The notes: generated by a model from the sequence alone, not told the origin. A DNA stretch of 64,000 bases from Brevibacterium sp. 239c (GCF_900169365.1 NZ_FXZH01000020.1:1-64000); one strand, 5' to 3'; positions 32,983-42,205 are shown, counted from the first letter of the stretch. A program made the numbers and translations.

Positions 32983-35364
32983 TCAGGCACCCGTGACATA
33001 GGCCGCCAGGTGGACCGCGGTCAACGGTGCGTCGGGCTCGGGAGCGGCGGCGACCAGCTGCTCCGGGGTGCCTTCGAACACGATTCGACCACCGTCATGA
33101 CCCGCACCAGGCCCCAGATCGATGATCCAATCGGAGTGGGCCATAACAGCCTGGTGATGTTCGATGACGATGACTGTTCGCCCGGCATCCGCGAGGCGAT
33201 CCAACATGTGAAGCAGATTCTCCACATCTGCAAGGTGCAGACCCGTTGTCGGTTCGTCGAGGATGATGACAGATGCAGAATCTGCAGCTTTGGCCGATAG
33301 GTGCGTGGCCAGCTTGAGGCGCTGCCGCTCGCCACCTGACAATGTCGTCAGTGGTTGCCCCAGGCTCAGGTACCCAAGCCCCACCTCGGCGAGGTGGCCG
33401 ATGATCTTACTGACTGCAGGTATCCGCGACTCCTCTGTGGCAAAATACTCGACGGCGGCCGTCACCGACAGATCGAGCACCTCACGAATGTTCTTGCCGC
33501 CCAGGGTGTAGTCGAGGACCTCTGCCTGGAAGCCCTTGCCTTCGCACACATCGCACGGTGCCGACATTCCGGCCATCATTCCGAGGTCGGAATAGATGAT
33601 TCCGGCGCCGTTGCAGACCGGACAGGCGCCTTCCGAGTTGGCGCTGAACAAGGCGGGTTTGACGCCGTTGACCTTGGCGAAGACCTTGCGGATGGGTTCG
33701 AGCATGCCGGTGTAGGTCGCTGGGTTGCTGCGTCGTGAACCCTTGATCGGTGCCTGATCGATCATGATCACACCTTCGCGCTGACGCAGCGATCCTGCGA
33801 TGAGTGTGCTCTTTCCCGACCCGGCGACACCTGTGATTGCGGTGATCACGCCGAGGGGCACATCGACATCGACGTCGCGCAGGTTGTGGTCCTTCGCTCC
33901 CCTGATCTGAAGTTTCCCGGCGGGTTCGCGGGTTGTCGTCTTCACCTGGGTGCGGTCATTGAGATGTCTGCCGGTGAGAGTATCGCTGGATGTAAGTTCG
34001 TCGACGGTTCCGGTGAAGCAGATGTGCCCGCCGTTCGTGCCGGCCCCCGGTCCCAGGTCGACGACGTGGTCAGCGATCCTGATGGTCTCGGGCTTGTGTT
34101 CGACGACGAGGACGGTGTTGCCTTTGTCTCGCAGTGCGATGAGCAGCTCGTTCATCGCTGCGATGTCGTGCGGATGCAGCCCGATTGTGGGCTCGTCGAA
34201 GATATACGTGACATCGGTCAATGAGGATCCAAGGTGACGCACCAACTTAATGCGCTGCGCCTCTCCTCCGGACAAAGAGCCGGCTGAACGGTCAAGGGAG
34301 AGATACCCGAGCCCGATGTCGACGAAGGCCTGCACATCATTGGTCAGCGATCTCACCAGGGGACGGACTCCCCCGTCATCGATCTGCGCCAGCCAATCAA
34401 GGAGGTCAGAGATCTGCATCGCACACACCTCGGCGATGGACTGGCCGGCCAGCAACGATCCCCGTGCTGCCGGGTTCAGTCTTGTGCCGGCGCACTCGGG
34501 GCATTGGGTGTAGATGACCGCACGGTCGACGAATTCTCGCACATGCTTCTGCATCGCGTCGCGGTCCTTGGACAGGAACGAGCGCCGAATCCGTGGGATG
34601 AGGCCGTCGAAGGTCATGTTGGTGCCGTTGATGACGATCTTCTCGCTTTTGGCGTAGAGGAGATAGTGCCGCTCGTCCTCTGTATAGTCAGCGATCGCTT
34701 TGTCCGGGTCGAAATAGCCCGATTCCGAGTAGAAGCGCACACTCCAGCCCCCGGGTTTGTAGCCGGGTATCGTGATCGCACCCTCGTTGATTGATTTCGA
34801 TTCGTCGACCACCTCGGCGATGTCGATGTCGGTGGCTGTGCCTATCCCCTCACAGTGCGGGCACATTCCTCCGTTGACGGTGAATGTCCGTCGCTCGATT
34901 TGCTTGTCGGCACCTTTGTCGATCGTCACGGCGCCTTTGCCGCTGATCGATGCCACGTTGAACGAGTAGGCGTTGGTCGACCCGAGATTCGGCTGTGCCA
35001 GCCGGGAGAAGAGAGTTCGCAGCTTCGCATTGATGTCGCTGACGGTGCCCACTGTTGAGCGTGGATTCGCTCCGATGCGTTCCTGGTCGACGATGATGGC
35101 CGTCGTCAGACCCTCCAACACGTCGAACTCTGGCCGTACCATCGCGGGCATGAAGCCCTGGACGAAGGCACTGTAGGTCTCGTTGATCAGGCGTTGGGAT
35201 TCTGCGGCGATCGTAGAAAAGACCAAGGATGACTTACCTGAGCCGGAGACGCCGGTGAATATGGTGAGTCGTCGTTTGGGGATGTCGACGGAGACGTCCT
35301 GGAGATTGTTCTCGCGAGCTCCCTGAACGCGGATCAGCTCATGATGATCGGCTGGATGCACCAC
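32983..35364 (-). CDS. UvrA-like ABC ATPase (UvrA2/DrrC class)
   Basis: This 793-residue protein has two ABC ATPase halves as in UvrA. Walker A motifs are GVSGSGKSSL and GVAGSGKSTL, signature sequences are LSGGEAQRIKL and LSGGERQRLKL, and there are zinc-finger CxxC pairs (CPHC, CPEC, CPVC, CDVC). It is shorter than the roughly 950 residues of true UvrA, as in the UvrA2/DrrC class that lacks the UvrB-binding region. Relatives confer resistance to DNA-binding drugs. It is the last gene of a five-gene run, 5 nt after the VOC gene. The standard uvrA should be elsewhere. Confidence 0.9.
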   Translation of the reverse strand: MVHPADHHELIRVQGARENNLQDVSVDIPKRRLTIFTGVSGSGKSSLVFSTIAAESQRLINETYSAFVQGFMPAMVRPEFDVLEGLTTAIIVDQERIGANPRSTVGTVSDINAKLRTLFSRLAQPNLGSTNAYSFNVASISGKGAVTIDKGADKQIERRTFTVNGGMCPHCEGIGTATDIDIAEVVDESKSINEGAITIPGYKPGGWSVRFYSESGYFDPDKAIADYTEDERHYLLYAKSEKIVINGTNMTFDGLIPRIRRSFLSKDRDAMQKHVREFVDRAVIYTQCPECAGTRLNPAARGSLLAGQSIAEVCAMQISDLLDWLAQIDDGGVRPLVRSLTNDVQAFVDIGLGYLSLDRSAGSLSGGEAQRIKLVRHLGSSLTDVTYIFDEPTIGLHPHDIAAMNELLIALRDKGNTVLVVEHKPETIRIADHVVDLGPGAGTNGGHICFTGTVDELTSSDTLTGRHLNDRTQVKTTTREPAGKLQIRGAKDHNLRDVDVDVPLGVITAITGVAGSGKSTLIAGSLRQREGVIMIDQAPIKGSRRSNPATYTGMLEPIRKVFAKVNGVKPALFSANSEGACPVCNGAGIIYSDLGMMAGMSAPCDVCEGKGFQAEVLDYTLGGKNIREVLDLSVTAAVEYFATEESRIPAVSKIIGHLAEVGLGYLSLGQPLTTLSGGERQRLKLATHLSAKAADSASVIILDEPTTGLHLADVENLLHMLDRLADAGRTVIVIEHHQAVMAHSDWIIDLGPGAGHDGGRIVFEGTPEQLVAAAPEPDAPLTAVHLAAYVTGA

Positions 35365-35369
35365 GGCGA

Positions 35370-35780
35370 TCAGCCGCGCTGCTGGACACGGATCATGTTT
35401 CCGGCCGGGTCACGCAGTGCAAAGTCACGCAAACCGTAGGGCTGGTCCATCGGCTCCTGCACGATCTCCGCTCCCCTGGCCTCCACCTCGGCGAAGGCGT
35501 CATCGACATTCGTGCTGGCCAGAACTATGGCGGCATAGCTGCCTTTGGCCATGAGGGACTCAATGACCTCACGCTCGGCGTCGCTGATGGTCGGGTCGGT
35601 GATTGCGGGGGTGAGCACGATCGAGGTGTCAGGTTGGCCAGCAGGGCCAACGGTCAGCCAGCGCATCTGCCCGGATCCGACATCGAGACGAACCTCGAAA
35701 CCGAGAATGTCGCGGTAAAAGGACAACGAGGCCTCGGCATCGGTGTGGGGCAAGAAGCTGGCGTTGATTGAAATGTTCAT
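35370..35780 (-). CDS. VOC-family (glyoxalase/bleomycin-resistance fold) protein
   Basis: The 136-residue protein is one vicinal-oxygen-chelate domain: FLPHTDAEASLSFYRDILGFEV at the start and YGLRDFALRDPAGNMIRVQ at the end. VOC proteins are glyoxalases, dioxygenases or drug-binding resistance proteins. It lies between a short AraC regulator and a UvrA paralogue, a combination that recurs in actinobacteria and Bacillus and suggests drug or toxin protection. ATG 35780 with AGGA eight bases upstream is the likely start. The substrate is unknown. Confidence 0.88.
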   Translation of the reverse strand: MNISINASFLPHTDAEASLSFYRDILGFEVRLDVGSGQMRWLTVGPAGQPDTSIVLTPAITDPTISDAEREVIESLMAKGSYAAIVLASTNVDDAFAEVEARGAEIVQEPMDQPYGLRDFALRDPAGNMIRVQQRG

Positions 35781-35790
35781 GATCGTCATC

Positions 35791-36234
35791 CTAGTGCGGG
35801 TCAACGGGTGGAACTTCTCGATTCCTGACCGGTCTGAGCACATTCTTCACGATGAGAGTGGGCAGGTCATGATCGCCTTCGACAACACCGGCACGGTACC
35901 GCGAGGGTGAGAGTCCCACGAGTTCGCTAAATTGGGTGCTGAATGTTCCCAACGATGAGAAACCGACCGAGAAGCAGACATCCGTGATCGAGAGGTCACC
36001 CCTGCGGATCAGCGCCATTGATCGTTCGATGCGACGGGTCATGAGATAGGAATAGGGCGACTCACCGTAGGCGGCTCTGAACTGGCGACTGAGGTGACCG
36101 GCCGACATGTGCACCCCGGCTGCGAGCTCCTCCACATTGAGCGGTCGGTCGAACTCCCTGTCGATTCTGTCCCGTACGCGTCGCAGGAGGACCAGTTGGT
36201 GCCTGGGCACATGGTCGTTCCCGGACGCGTTCAC
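35791..36234 (-). CDS. Short AraC-family transcriptional regulator
   Basis: The 147-residue protein consists almost only of the two AraC helix-turn-helices (LNVEELAAGVHMSAGHLSRQF and ITDVCFSVGFSSLGTFSTQF), with no sensor domain, as in MarA/SoxS. It starts with GTG inside the stop codon of the APC permease gene (GTGA), so it is translated together with the permease. The VOC gene follows 10 nt later. It probably controls its own operon in response to a signal sensed through its level or a small ligand. Confidence 0.9.
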   Translation of the reverse strand: MNASGNDHVPRHQLVLLRRVRDRIDREFDRPLNVEELAAGVHMSAGHLSRQFRAAYGESPYSYLMTRRIERSMALIRRGDLSITDVCFSVGFSSLGTFSTQFSELVGLSPSRYRAGVVEGDHDLPTLIVKNVLRPVRNREVPPVDPH

Positions 36235-37775
36235 TCTGTGTGGACTCCCTGGGTCAGGGTCTCACCGCGGAAGTAGCTCGGATGCATCCGCGATTGGATG
36301 ATCATGATGACCACGCCCAGGAGCAGAACTCCGATGCCCAGCACGAAGACCAGTCCGATGCCGAAGACCGAGGATCCAGATCCGTAGTTGGGGTCGAGGG
36401 AGTCGATCGCGGTGGTCACGAAGATCACCAACAGTGTCACTCCGCCGACGAGTGGGAAGAGGAACCTGAAGAAGAAGTGCTTGGCACCCGTGAACAGTGA
36501 CCGGCGGAAGTACCAGATACAAGCCAGACCGGTGACCCCGTAGTAGAAGCAGACCATGAGACCCAGCGCGGTGATCGTGTCCCACAGTGCGTTCTCCGAC
36601 AGCAGCCGCATGACGACGTAGAAGATGATCGCGGCCGCCGCCGAGGTGACGGTGGCCACCGATGGCGACTTGTACCGGGGCGAGATGTTTCCGTATTTCT
36701 TCGGCAGCGCGCCGTAGTGGCCCATGGCCAGGATCGTGCGTGAGGGTGAGACCATCGTCGACTGCAGCGAGGCCAGAGAACTGGAGAGGACGGCAATCGA
36801 CACGAGGACCGCGAACGGCCCCATGACAGGGCCGGCGAGAGCCGCGAAGATGGATTCCTGGTTCTCCGGATTCCCTGCGCCCAATCCGTCTGTGCCGACT
36901 CCGGCGAAGGAGATGACGGCAACGGTGCAGGCGAGGTAGATGATGACGATGGCAACGATCGTGAGAATTGCGGCACGGCCGGGAGTCTTCTGTGGATCCT
37001 TCGCCTCTTCGTTCATGGTGATGACGGTGTCCCAGCCCCAGAAGAGGAAGATCGACAAAGACACAGCCGCAGCAACCGTGGAGAAGTCTCCGGCTTCGGC
37101 AGGGTTGAACCAGCCGAGCTCGATCGGTGTCGGGTCGAAGGCGGTGCCGTTGGACACGTGGACGAATGCCGCGATGACGAACCAACCGAGGGCGAGGACT
37201 TGGAACGCGACAAGCCAGACCTGAATCTTCTGGGTGGCTTCGACTCCGCGATAGGAGATCCAGGCAGCAGCCGCGGTGAGGATGATGGTGACAGGAATGT
37301 TGATCCACAGCACTCGGGTCAGATCAGCGATGCCGGGCTCGCCGAAGACCTGAGCCAGCAGCAGGAACAGGAAGTCCACGGCCACGGCGGCCAGGTTGGA
37401 CAGCACAAGGACCGTGGCCGAAATCAGACCCCAGCCTCCCATCCAACCCAGCCAGGGCCCGAAAGCACGGGTCGCCCACGTGAACGTGGTGCCGGAATCG
37501 GGCATAGCCGTGTTGAGTTCGCGGTAACCGAAGACGACGAGCAGCATCGGAACGAAACCGATCAGCAGGATCGCCGGAGTGTGGACTCCGACCTGGGAGA
37601 TCGTGGGTCCCAGACCCGAGGTGAGCGTGTAAGCAGGAGCAATGCAGGAGATGCCGATGATGGCACCGCCGATCGCCCCGATCTTGCCTGCGGACAGTCC
37701 CTTGGAGCTCAGGCCCGAGCCGGAGTCTCCAGGCTGGCTTCCGGCCGGGCTGGGAGGTGGAGTCGCCGAGGTCAT
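36231..37775 (-). CDS. APC-superfamily amino acid/amine permease
   Basis: This 514-residue permease has about 12 helices. GAIGGAIIGISCIAPAYTLTSGL opens the first helix pair, and FLFWGWDTVITMNEEAKDPQKTPG is the family block after helix six. It lies 24 nt after putrescine oxidase, so import of a polyamine or amine is the best guess. The N-terminus is Pro/Ser/Gly-rich. Its stop codon overlaps the start of the AraC gene. Confidence 0.9.
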   Translation of the reverse strand: MTSATPPPSPAGSQPGDSGSGLSSKGLSAGKIGAIGGAIIGISCIAPAYTLTSGLGPTISQVGVHTPAILLIGFVPMLLVVFGYRELNTAMPDSGTTFTWATRAFGPWLGWMGGWGLISATVLVLSNLAAVAVDFLFLLLAQVFGEPGIADLTRVLWINIPVTIILTAAAAWISYRGVEATQKIQVWLVAFQVLALGWFVIAAFVHVSNGTAFDPTPIELGWFNPAEAGDFSTVAAAVSLSIFLFWGWDTVITMNEEAKDPQKTPGRAAILTIVAIVIIYLACTVAVISFAGVGTDGLGAGNPENQESIFAALAGPVMGPFAVLVSIAVLSSSLASLQSTMVSPSRTILAMGHYGALPKKYGNISPRYKSPSVATVTSAAAAIIFYVVMRLLSENALWDTITALGLMVCFYYGVTGLACIWYFRRSLFTGAKHFFFRFLFPLVGGVTLLVIFVTTAIDSLDPNYGSGSSVFGIGLVFVLGIGVLLLGVVIMIIQSRMHPSYFRGETLTQGVHTE

Positions 37776-37799
37776 CAGCTCAACCTTTCAGACGCGATT

Positions 37800-39152
37800 T
37801 CAGGTGCTCAAGATCTTTTCGGCAGTGTCCTGCCCGATCCTGATCGCACCGTCGACGTGCTGGTATCCGTGAGCTGCGATGTCCGAGCTCGCGAAATGAA
37901 TGGGACCGACTGGATCGTTTTGGAACTGTCCCCATCGGTGCAGTCCCCCGAGGTCATAGCTTGTCGCATAGGCGCCTCGAGTCCATTCCTCGGAACCGAA
38001 GTCGGACAGATAGAACACCTCGGGTACCAGTGCCTGTGGGCCCAGGAAGTCGGCGAGTGATTCGAGGATACGCTGTCTGCGTGAGTCCTCGTCGAGGGCG
38101 AACATGGCATCGGCGTTGACGTCGGAGATGAAGCCAACGAGAGTACCCTGGCTTTCACCGTAGTTGGTGTTGTCGTAGACCTCCTGCACCAGTTGCCCTG
38201 CACCGAAACCGGTTCCGCTCAAGCCGTCTTCGCGCCAGAACGGTGTCTTGTATGTGGCGTGGACCTTGATCACGAGGCCCATCGACTGGTGTTGATGGAA
38301 GACCTGTTGCAGGCGCGGCAGGTGCGGAGTGTAGCTGATGCGCGAGTACAGATTCGGTGGGACGGCCACGATCACACGGTTCGCTGACACCTGCATCGAA
38401 TCGGTGCCCACCGTGACGGAATCTTCGCTCCATTCGATGGTGCGCACCGGGCTTTCGAGGTGAACAACGCCTTCGCCGAGATCGGCCGCCATCTGCTCGG
38501 ACACCGACTGCATTCCTCCTACGACGCGGCGATCGAGGATGAAATGGTCGTCCACGAGATTGGTGAACGATCCCGCCGAGGCGGCCATGAGGATGGCCTG
38601 CAGTGCGGAGAATGCGGTGGCCGGCTTCGTCAGCATTCCTCCAGCGATGAACATGCCGATGTTCGCACACGCGACCTCATCATCCGATTGGGTTCGCAGC
38701 CAATGGTGGAACGACACAGAATCAAGCTCACCGGCGTCTTCGGCTGCCCAGGGTGCGGTGGGTCCGATGCGGGCTGCGAGCTCGTCTAATTGGGTGATCA
38801 GACGTTCCATCTCTGCCTGTGTGGACTCGGCCACCGGGAACATATCGCCGGTGTAGACGGAGCGTGTGCCGTCGGGAGCAATGTAGACGCTCTCGCCCTC
38901 CCGGTAGCGCTGATAAGTCTCTTTGCCCATATCAGCGACGAGTTCGAGGAGTGCCGTTTGGTCAGGTGAGATCCACTGACCACCGATTTCGTACATCTGA
39001 CCGTCGATGTGGTTGGTCCATGTCCGACCCCCGACACGGTCCCTGGCCTCGAGGACCACAACGTCTTTGCCTGCCGCCTGCAGCGTTCGGGCCGCGCTCA
39101 GGCCGGTCGGCCCAGCTCCAACGATGACCACATCGCATGTTCGATCCGACAT
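37800..39152 (-). CDS. puo: Flavin monoamine oxidase, probably putrescine oxidase
   Basis: This 450-residue FAD amine oxidase has the dinucleotide fold VGAGPTGLSAARTL (11-24) and VLEARDRVGGRTW. The sequence runs to the FAD-contacting C-terminus (SSDIAAHGYQHVDGAI). It resembles putrescine oxidases of Rhodococcus and Kocuria, which convert putrescine to 4-aminobutanal plus ammonia and peroxide. It is the first gene of the run puo, APC permease, AraC, VOC, UvrA-like. Substrate identity is inferred from family and the permease next door. Confidence 0.85.
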   Translation of the reverse strand: MSDRTCDVVIVGAGPTGLSAARTLQAAGKDVVVLEARDRVGGRTWTNHIDGQMYEIGGQWISPDQTALLELVADMGKETYQRYREGESVYIAPDGTRSVYTGDMFPVAESTQAEMERLITQLDELAARIGPTAPWAAEDAGELDSVSFHHWLRTQSDDEVACANIGMFIAGGMLTKPATAFSALQAILMAASAGSFTNLVDDHFILDRRVVGGMQSVSEQMAADLGEGVVHLESPVRTIEWSEDSVTVGTDSMQVSANRVIVAVPPNLYSRISYTPHLPRLQQVFHQHQSMGLVIKVHATYKTPFWREDGLSGTGFGAGQLVQEVYDNTNYGESQGTLVGFISDVNADAMFALDEDSRRQRILESLADFLGPQALVPEVFYLSDFGSEEWTRGAYATSYDLGGLHRWGQFQNDPVGPIHFASSDIAAHGYQHVDGAIRIGQDTAEKILST

Positions 39153-39254
39153 TCTGCTCTCCTTCGAAAGTTCCGCTTATGTGCTCAGAGTAGCCAGGGA
39201 ACATCAGCCTGCCAAGGCGGGTTCAGGATCGCCTGCGGCGGTGCGAAATCGGTT

Positions 39255-40226
39255 TCAGCGGTAGTCACGTGCGTCCGCGCCCGAGTCGGCCTCCTTGGCT
39301 GCCATGAACGCCCAAGAATCCGGCCGGGAACCATCGATATCGTCGATGTCATAGAGATCGCCCAATTCGCAGCTGTTGAGGGTTCTCGTATTGAAGCGGT
39401 GTCGGTCGGGATCGGATGCGAGTGCCACGAGCGTTCGTCCCAGAAATTGCGGAGTCTCCGAGATCGCGAAATCTGCAGGCGGCAGCTCACGTGTCGGGTC
39501 GAGGGAATCCTCGAGCCAGCTCTGCTCGGTCGTGTCGAAGAGCTCGAGCATCATCTCCGATCTCAACCAGCCGGGGGTGATCGCTACAGCTGTGCACCCA
39601 GATTCCGCGAGTTCGTGGCCGAGCCCGAATGCCAGTCGGCTGACTCCGGTCTTCGTCAGATCGAGATAGATGCTCTCCCGGTAGTGCGAAGCATTGAACT
39701 CGTCCGTTCCATCGGTGATCTCGATGTGCAGACCTCCGGGTCTGCGAGTGAGCAGCGGCAAGGCGGCGTGCGCCGTGTTCAGATGCGTGATCAGTCCTGC
39801 ATTCACCAGCCGCATTCCGGATTCGAAGTCGGTGTTCCAGAATTTCTCGCCCCAGGAGACATAGGCCTCTCCCCCGATGTCGTTGAGCAGAATGTCGAGT
39901 CGTCCGTGCTGCTCATCGATCCGCCGGATCACCTCGTCGATCATCGGCAGTTGCAGGTGATCGCAGACGATCGCCTCAGCGCGGCCGCCCTCTGCGCGTA
40001 TCAGTTCGGCAGTGCCCTCGATGGTTTCGCTCCGGCCGTAGTCGGAGGGCCGCCTCGAGGTTGACCGACCAGTGCAGTACACGAAGGCACCGGCTTGGGC
40101 GAGATCCCGGGCGATGGCACGTCCGGCACCGCGTGTGGCGCCGGCGACGAGAGCGACTCGGTCAGTGAGTGACTGCTGGTTGAGAGGAGCGAACTGGGAT
40201 GCTGTCGATGCGTTGCGAGAAGTCAT
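39255..40226 (-). CDS. Short-chain dehydrogenase/reductase
   Basis: This is a 323-residue SDR with cofactor motif GATRGAGRAIA, then the DLAQAGAFVYCTGRS acidic/positive turn and an NDIGG in place of the classical NAG loop. Catalytic Tyr and Lys lie in the block SIYLDLTKTGVSRLA rather than a clean YxxxK, so it may be a divergent or non-classical SDR. ATG 40226 is preferred over an ATG ten residues upstream because the latter would overlap the operator. It is divergent from a WYL regulator across a perfect inverted repeat. Confidence 0.88.
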   Translation of the reverse strand: MTSRNASTASQFAPLNQQSLTDRVALVAGATRGAGRAIARDLAQAGAFVYCTGRSTSRRPSDYGRSETIEGTAELIRAEGGRAEAIVCDHLQLPMIDEVIRRIDEQHGRLDILLNDIGGEAYVSWGEKFWNTDFESGMRLVNAGLITHLNTAHAALPLLTRRPGGLHIEITDGTDEFNASHYRESIYLDLTKTGVSRLAFGLGHELAESGCTAVAITPGWLRSEMMLELFDTTEQSWLEDSLDPTRELPPADFAISETPQFLGRTLVALASDPDRHRFNTRTLNSCELGDLYDIDDIDGSRPDSWAFMAAKEADSGADARDYR

Positions 40227-40247
40227 GGTGACACCGTCTCGTGCAAT

Positions 40248-40268
40248 CACTGACATGCTATGTCAGTG
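40248..40268. promoter_or_regulatory. Perfect inverted repeat between the SDR and WYL-regulator genes
   Basis: CACTGACAT-GCT-ATGTCAGTG is a perfect 9-bp inverted repeat with a 3-nt centre. It lies 21 nt upstream of the SDR start and 22 nt upstream of the regulator start, so it could control both divergent genes. Confidence 0.65.
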
Positions 40269-40290
40269 TCCATGATTATTCTTGGTGGTT

Positions 40291-41247
40291 ATGAAGGCAG
40301 CACGCTTGGTCTCCGAGATCGTCATCCTCAGTGCGCGGACGGTGCCCATCACTGCTGCACGTCTGGCGGCTCGCCTCGAGGTCACGCAGCGCACCGTCTA
40401 TCGCGATCTCGGTGATCTGTCTCGTATAGGGGTCCCCGTCGTGACGGAGTCCGGACCGGGCGGTGGTATCAGTCTGCTCGGGTCCTGGACCTCTCCCCTG
40501 TCGGGGATGACCCGTGATGAGCTGGATTCCGTGCTCATCGGAGGTTTCGCTGCGGCTGATCTCGGCTACTCCGGGGAGCTGGCGACCGCACGGGAGAAGA
40601 TCCTCTCCGAGACGGATTCAGTCTTCTCATCGGATGTGCTCATCGACGGGCCCGATTGGTTCATGACACACGAGCGTCCGGAGGAGCTTTCGGTCATCGT
40701 GGCGGCGCTGCGTTCGCACCGGGGTCTGCGAATCGACTACGCAAGCGGCAGTGATTGCCTGATTCGCACCGTCATACCATTGGGACTCGTCGTCAAGGCA
40801 GGGCGGTGGTATCTGGCCGCGCAGCCACCTGGTGGCAGGCCACGGACCTACCGGGTCTCGCGCATCACTGAGATCAGACTGCACTACGTCTCAGTCTCAC
40901 GCCCGCCGGGCTTCCACCTCGGCGACTACTGGGCGAGGTCTCAGATCGACTTCGACCGTTCGATCCGTTCTGTGACGGTAAAGCTGCGGGTGTCCAGCGA
41001 CAGCCTCGGCGATCTGCGACGTGCGATTCCCGGTCAAATCACGGACGAGGCGATCGAGGCCGCCTCAATCGCAGATGGTGTCTCCTCAGCAGAGGAAGAA
41101 ATTGTCGTCGACCTGCCGATGGAGCCATTGGATGTCGCCGTATCGCAGCTGATCACCATTCGCGGGGTCGAGGTGATATCACCGCTGGAAATCCGTACGG
41201 CGCTGCGCGAGCAGGCACGTCACACTGCTGTATGCAACGGCCTCTGA
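40291..41247 (+). CDS. WYL-domain helix-turn-helix regulator (YafY type)
   Basis: The 318-residue regulator has an N-terminal HTH_11 winged helix (TAARLAARLEVTQRTVYRDL) and a WYL domain (VVKAGRWYLAAQPPGG, with the Tyr-rich ligand strand RTYRVSRITEIRLHY). ATG 40291 behind TGGTGG is preferred over TTG 40282. It is divergent from the SDR gene with a perfect palindrome between them, so autoregulation and control of the SDR gene are likely. The ligand is not known. Confidence 0.88.
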   Translation: MKAARLVSEIVILSARTVPITAARLAARLEVTQRTVYRDLGDLSRIGVPVVTESGPGGGISLLGSWTSPLSGMTRDELDSVLIGGFAAADLGYSGELATAREKILSETDSVFSSDVLIDGPDWFMTHERPEELSVIVAALRSHRGLRIDYASGSDCLIRTVIPLGLVVKAGRWYLAAQPPGGRPRTYRVSRITEIRLHYVSVSRPPGFHLGDYWARSQIDFDRSIRSVTVKLRVSSDSLGDLRRAIPGQITDEAIEAASIADGVSSAEEEIVVDLPMEPLDVAVSQLITIRGVEVISPLEIRTALREQARHTAVCNGL

Positions 41248-41263
41248 GGAATCAGAACGACGT

Positions 41264-42070
41264 TTACTGAACCTCGTATTTGCCGTTGATCTGTCCGGCT
41301 CCGACTCCGCCGACAGCCTCCATGGCTGCCTTGGACAGGTCGATGCAACGGCTGCCATGGTAGGGTCCACGGTCATTGATGCGCACGGTCACGGATTTTC
41401 CATTGGCGGTGTTGGTGATCTTGACCTTCGAGCCGAAAGGCAGTGTCTTATGCGCTGCGGTCAGCTTGTTGGTGTCGAAGCGCTCGCCGTTTGCGGTCTG
41501 CTCGCCATCGAATCCGTCTCCACCGCCGTAGTACGACATGGGGCAGGAACCGGACTCACCGGCAGACTCGCCGGACTTCGACGGTTCGTCGTTGGCATCG
41601 GGCGTCGACTTCTTCGACCCTGAGTCACCGCTGGCAGAGTCCTTTGTCGCCGAGTCCTTCGACGCGGTTTCTGATGGCGTCGGGCTTGGGGTCTCGGTTT
41701 TGGACTCGAGAGAGATCTCGGCCGGCTTCTCCTTGGCCTGCTTCTTCGCTTTCGCCAGGAAGTCGTCCGGGGCCTGCGTCACTTCGGCATCCGCGACTAT
41801 TGGAGTTTCGGCAACGACCTGTTGGTCACCGCCTGTGTTGTCGGGGACCATCGCCATGCTGGAAGCGACGACTGCGAAAGTCGCGGCCGTGGGAACGATG
41901 AAAGCAGAGAGGACCGGGCGTGAGCGTACCGATGCCAACACTCCCCCGGCGGTGTTCGCAGCGGCATGGGCTCGTTGCGGCGAATGCCGTCCGGGCTTCT
42001 TCTTCGCCGGTTTGAGCGCAGAGAAGAGCGAACCCGTCGTTGCCGAACGGGGTGAAGAGTGTTTTCCCAC
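41264..42070 (-). CDS. RlpA-like double-psi beta-barrel secreted protein
   Basis: The C-terminal domain ([35 protein letters not shown] split here by its parts: [20 protein letters not shown] and [17 protein letters not shown]) is the RlpA-type barrel found in peptidoglycan lytic enzymes. The catalytic Asp and His lie in NDRGPYH. The start is GTG 42070 (GAGGA upstream). The N-terminus has one membrane segment ([21 protein letters not shown]) after an Arg/Lys-rich cytoplasmic tail, and a long Ser/Thr/Glu linker follows. It is 268 residues long. GTTAC-type repeats lie upstream, so cell-wall regulation is likely. Confidence 0.85.
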   Translation of the reverse strand: MGKHSSPRSATTGSLFSALKPAKKKPGRHSPQRAHAAANTAGGVLASVRSRPVLSAFIVPTAATFAVVASSMAMVPDNTGGDQQVVAETPIVADAEVTQAPDDFLAKAKKQAKEKPAEISLESKTETPSPTPSETASKDSATKDSASGDSGSKKSTPDANDEPSKSGESAGESGSCPMSYYGGGDGFDGEQTANGERFDTNKLTAAHKTLPFGSKVKITNTANGKSVTVRINDRGPYHGSRCIDLSKAAMEAVGGVGAGQINGKYEVQ

Positions 42071-42152
42071 AGTGAAGTCCTCGTAGTCAGTGGCCGGTGT
42101 TATCGGCAACCAAGAGTCTCTAAGGTTGAGGCCACCTCAACACCGACTCCAA

Positions 42153-42198
42153 GTTATCGGATCGTTACCTGGCCACAGTCTAGTTAAGAAACTGTTAC
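42153..42198 (-). promoter_or_regulatory. Two possible MtrA boxes upstream of the RlpA-like gene
   Basis: GTTAT-N6-GTTAC (42153-42168) and GTTAA-N6-GTTAC (42183-42198) each have the 11-bp period seen upstream of the Rpf gene. They lie about 83-128 nt upstream of the start codon. Confidence 0.5.
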
Positions 42199-42205
42199 AA
42201 AAGCA

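Noticed and set aside
39009..40064. 351-residue open frame opposite the oxidase and SDR genes
   Set aside because: It spans the ends of two well-supported minus-strand genes and shows no domain.
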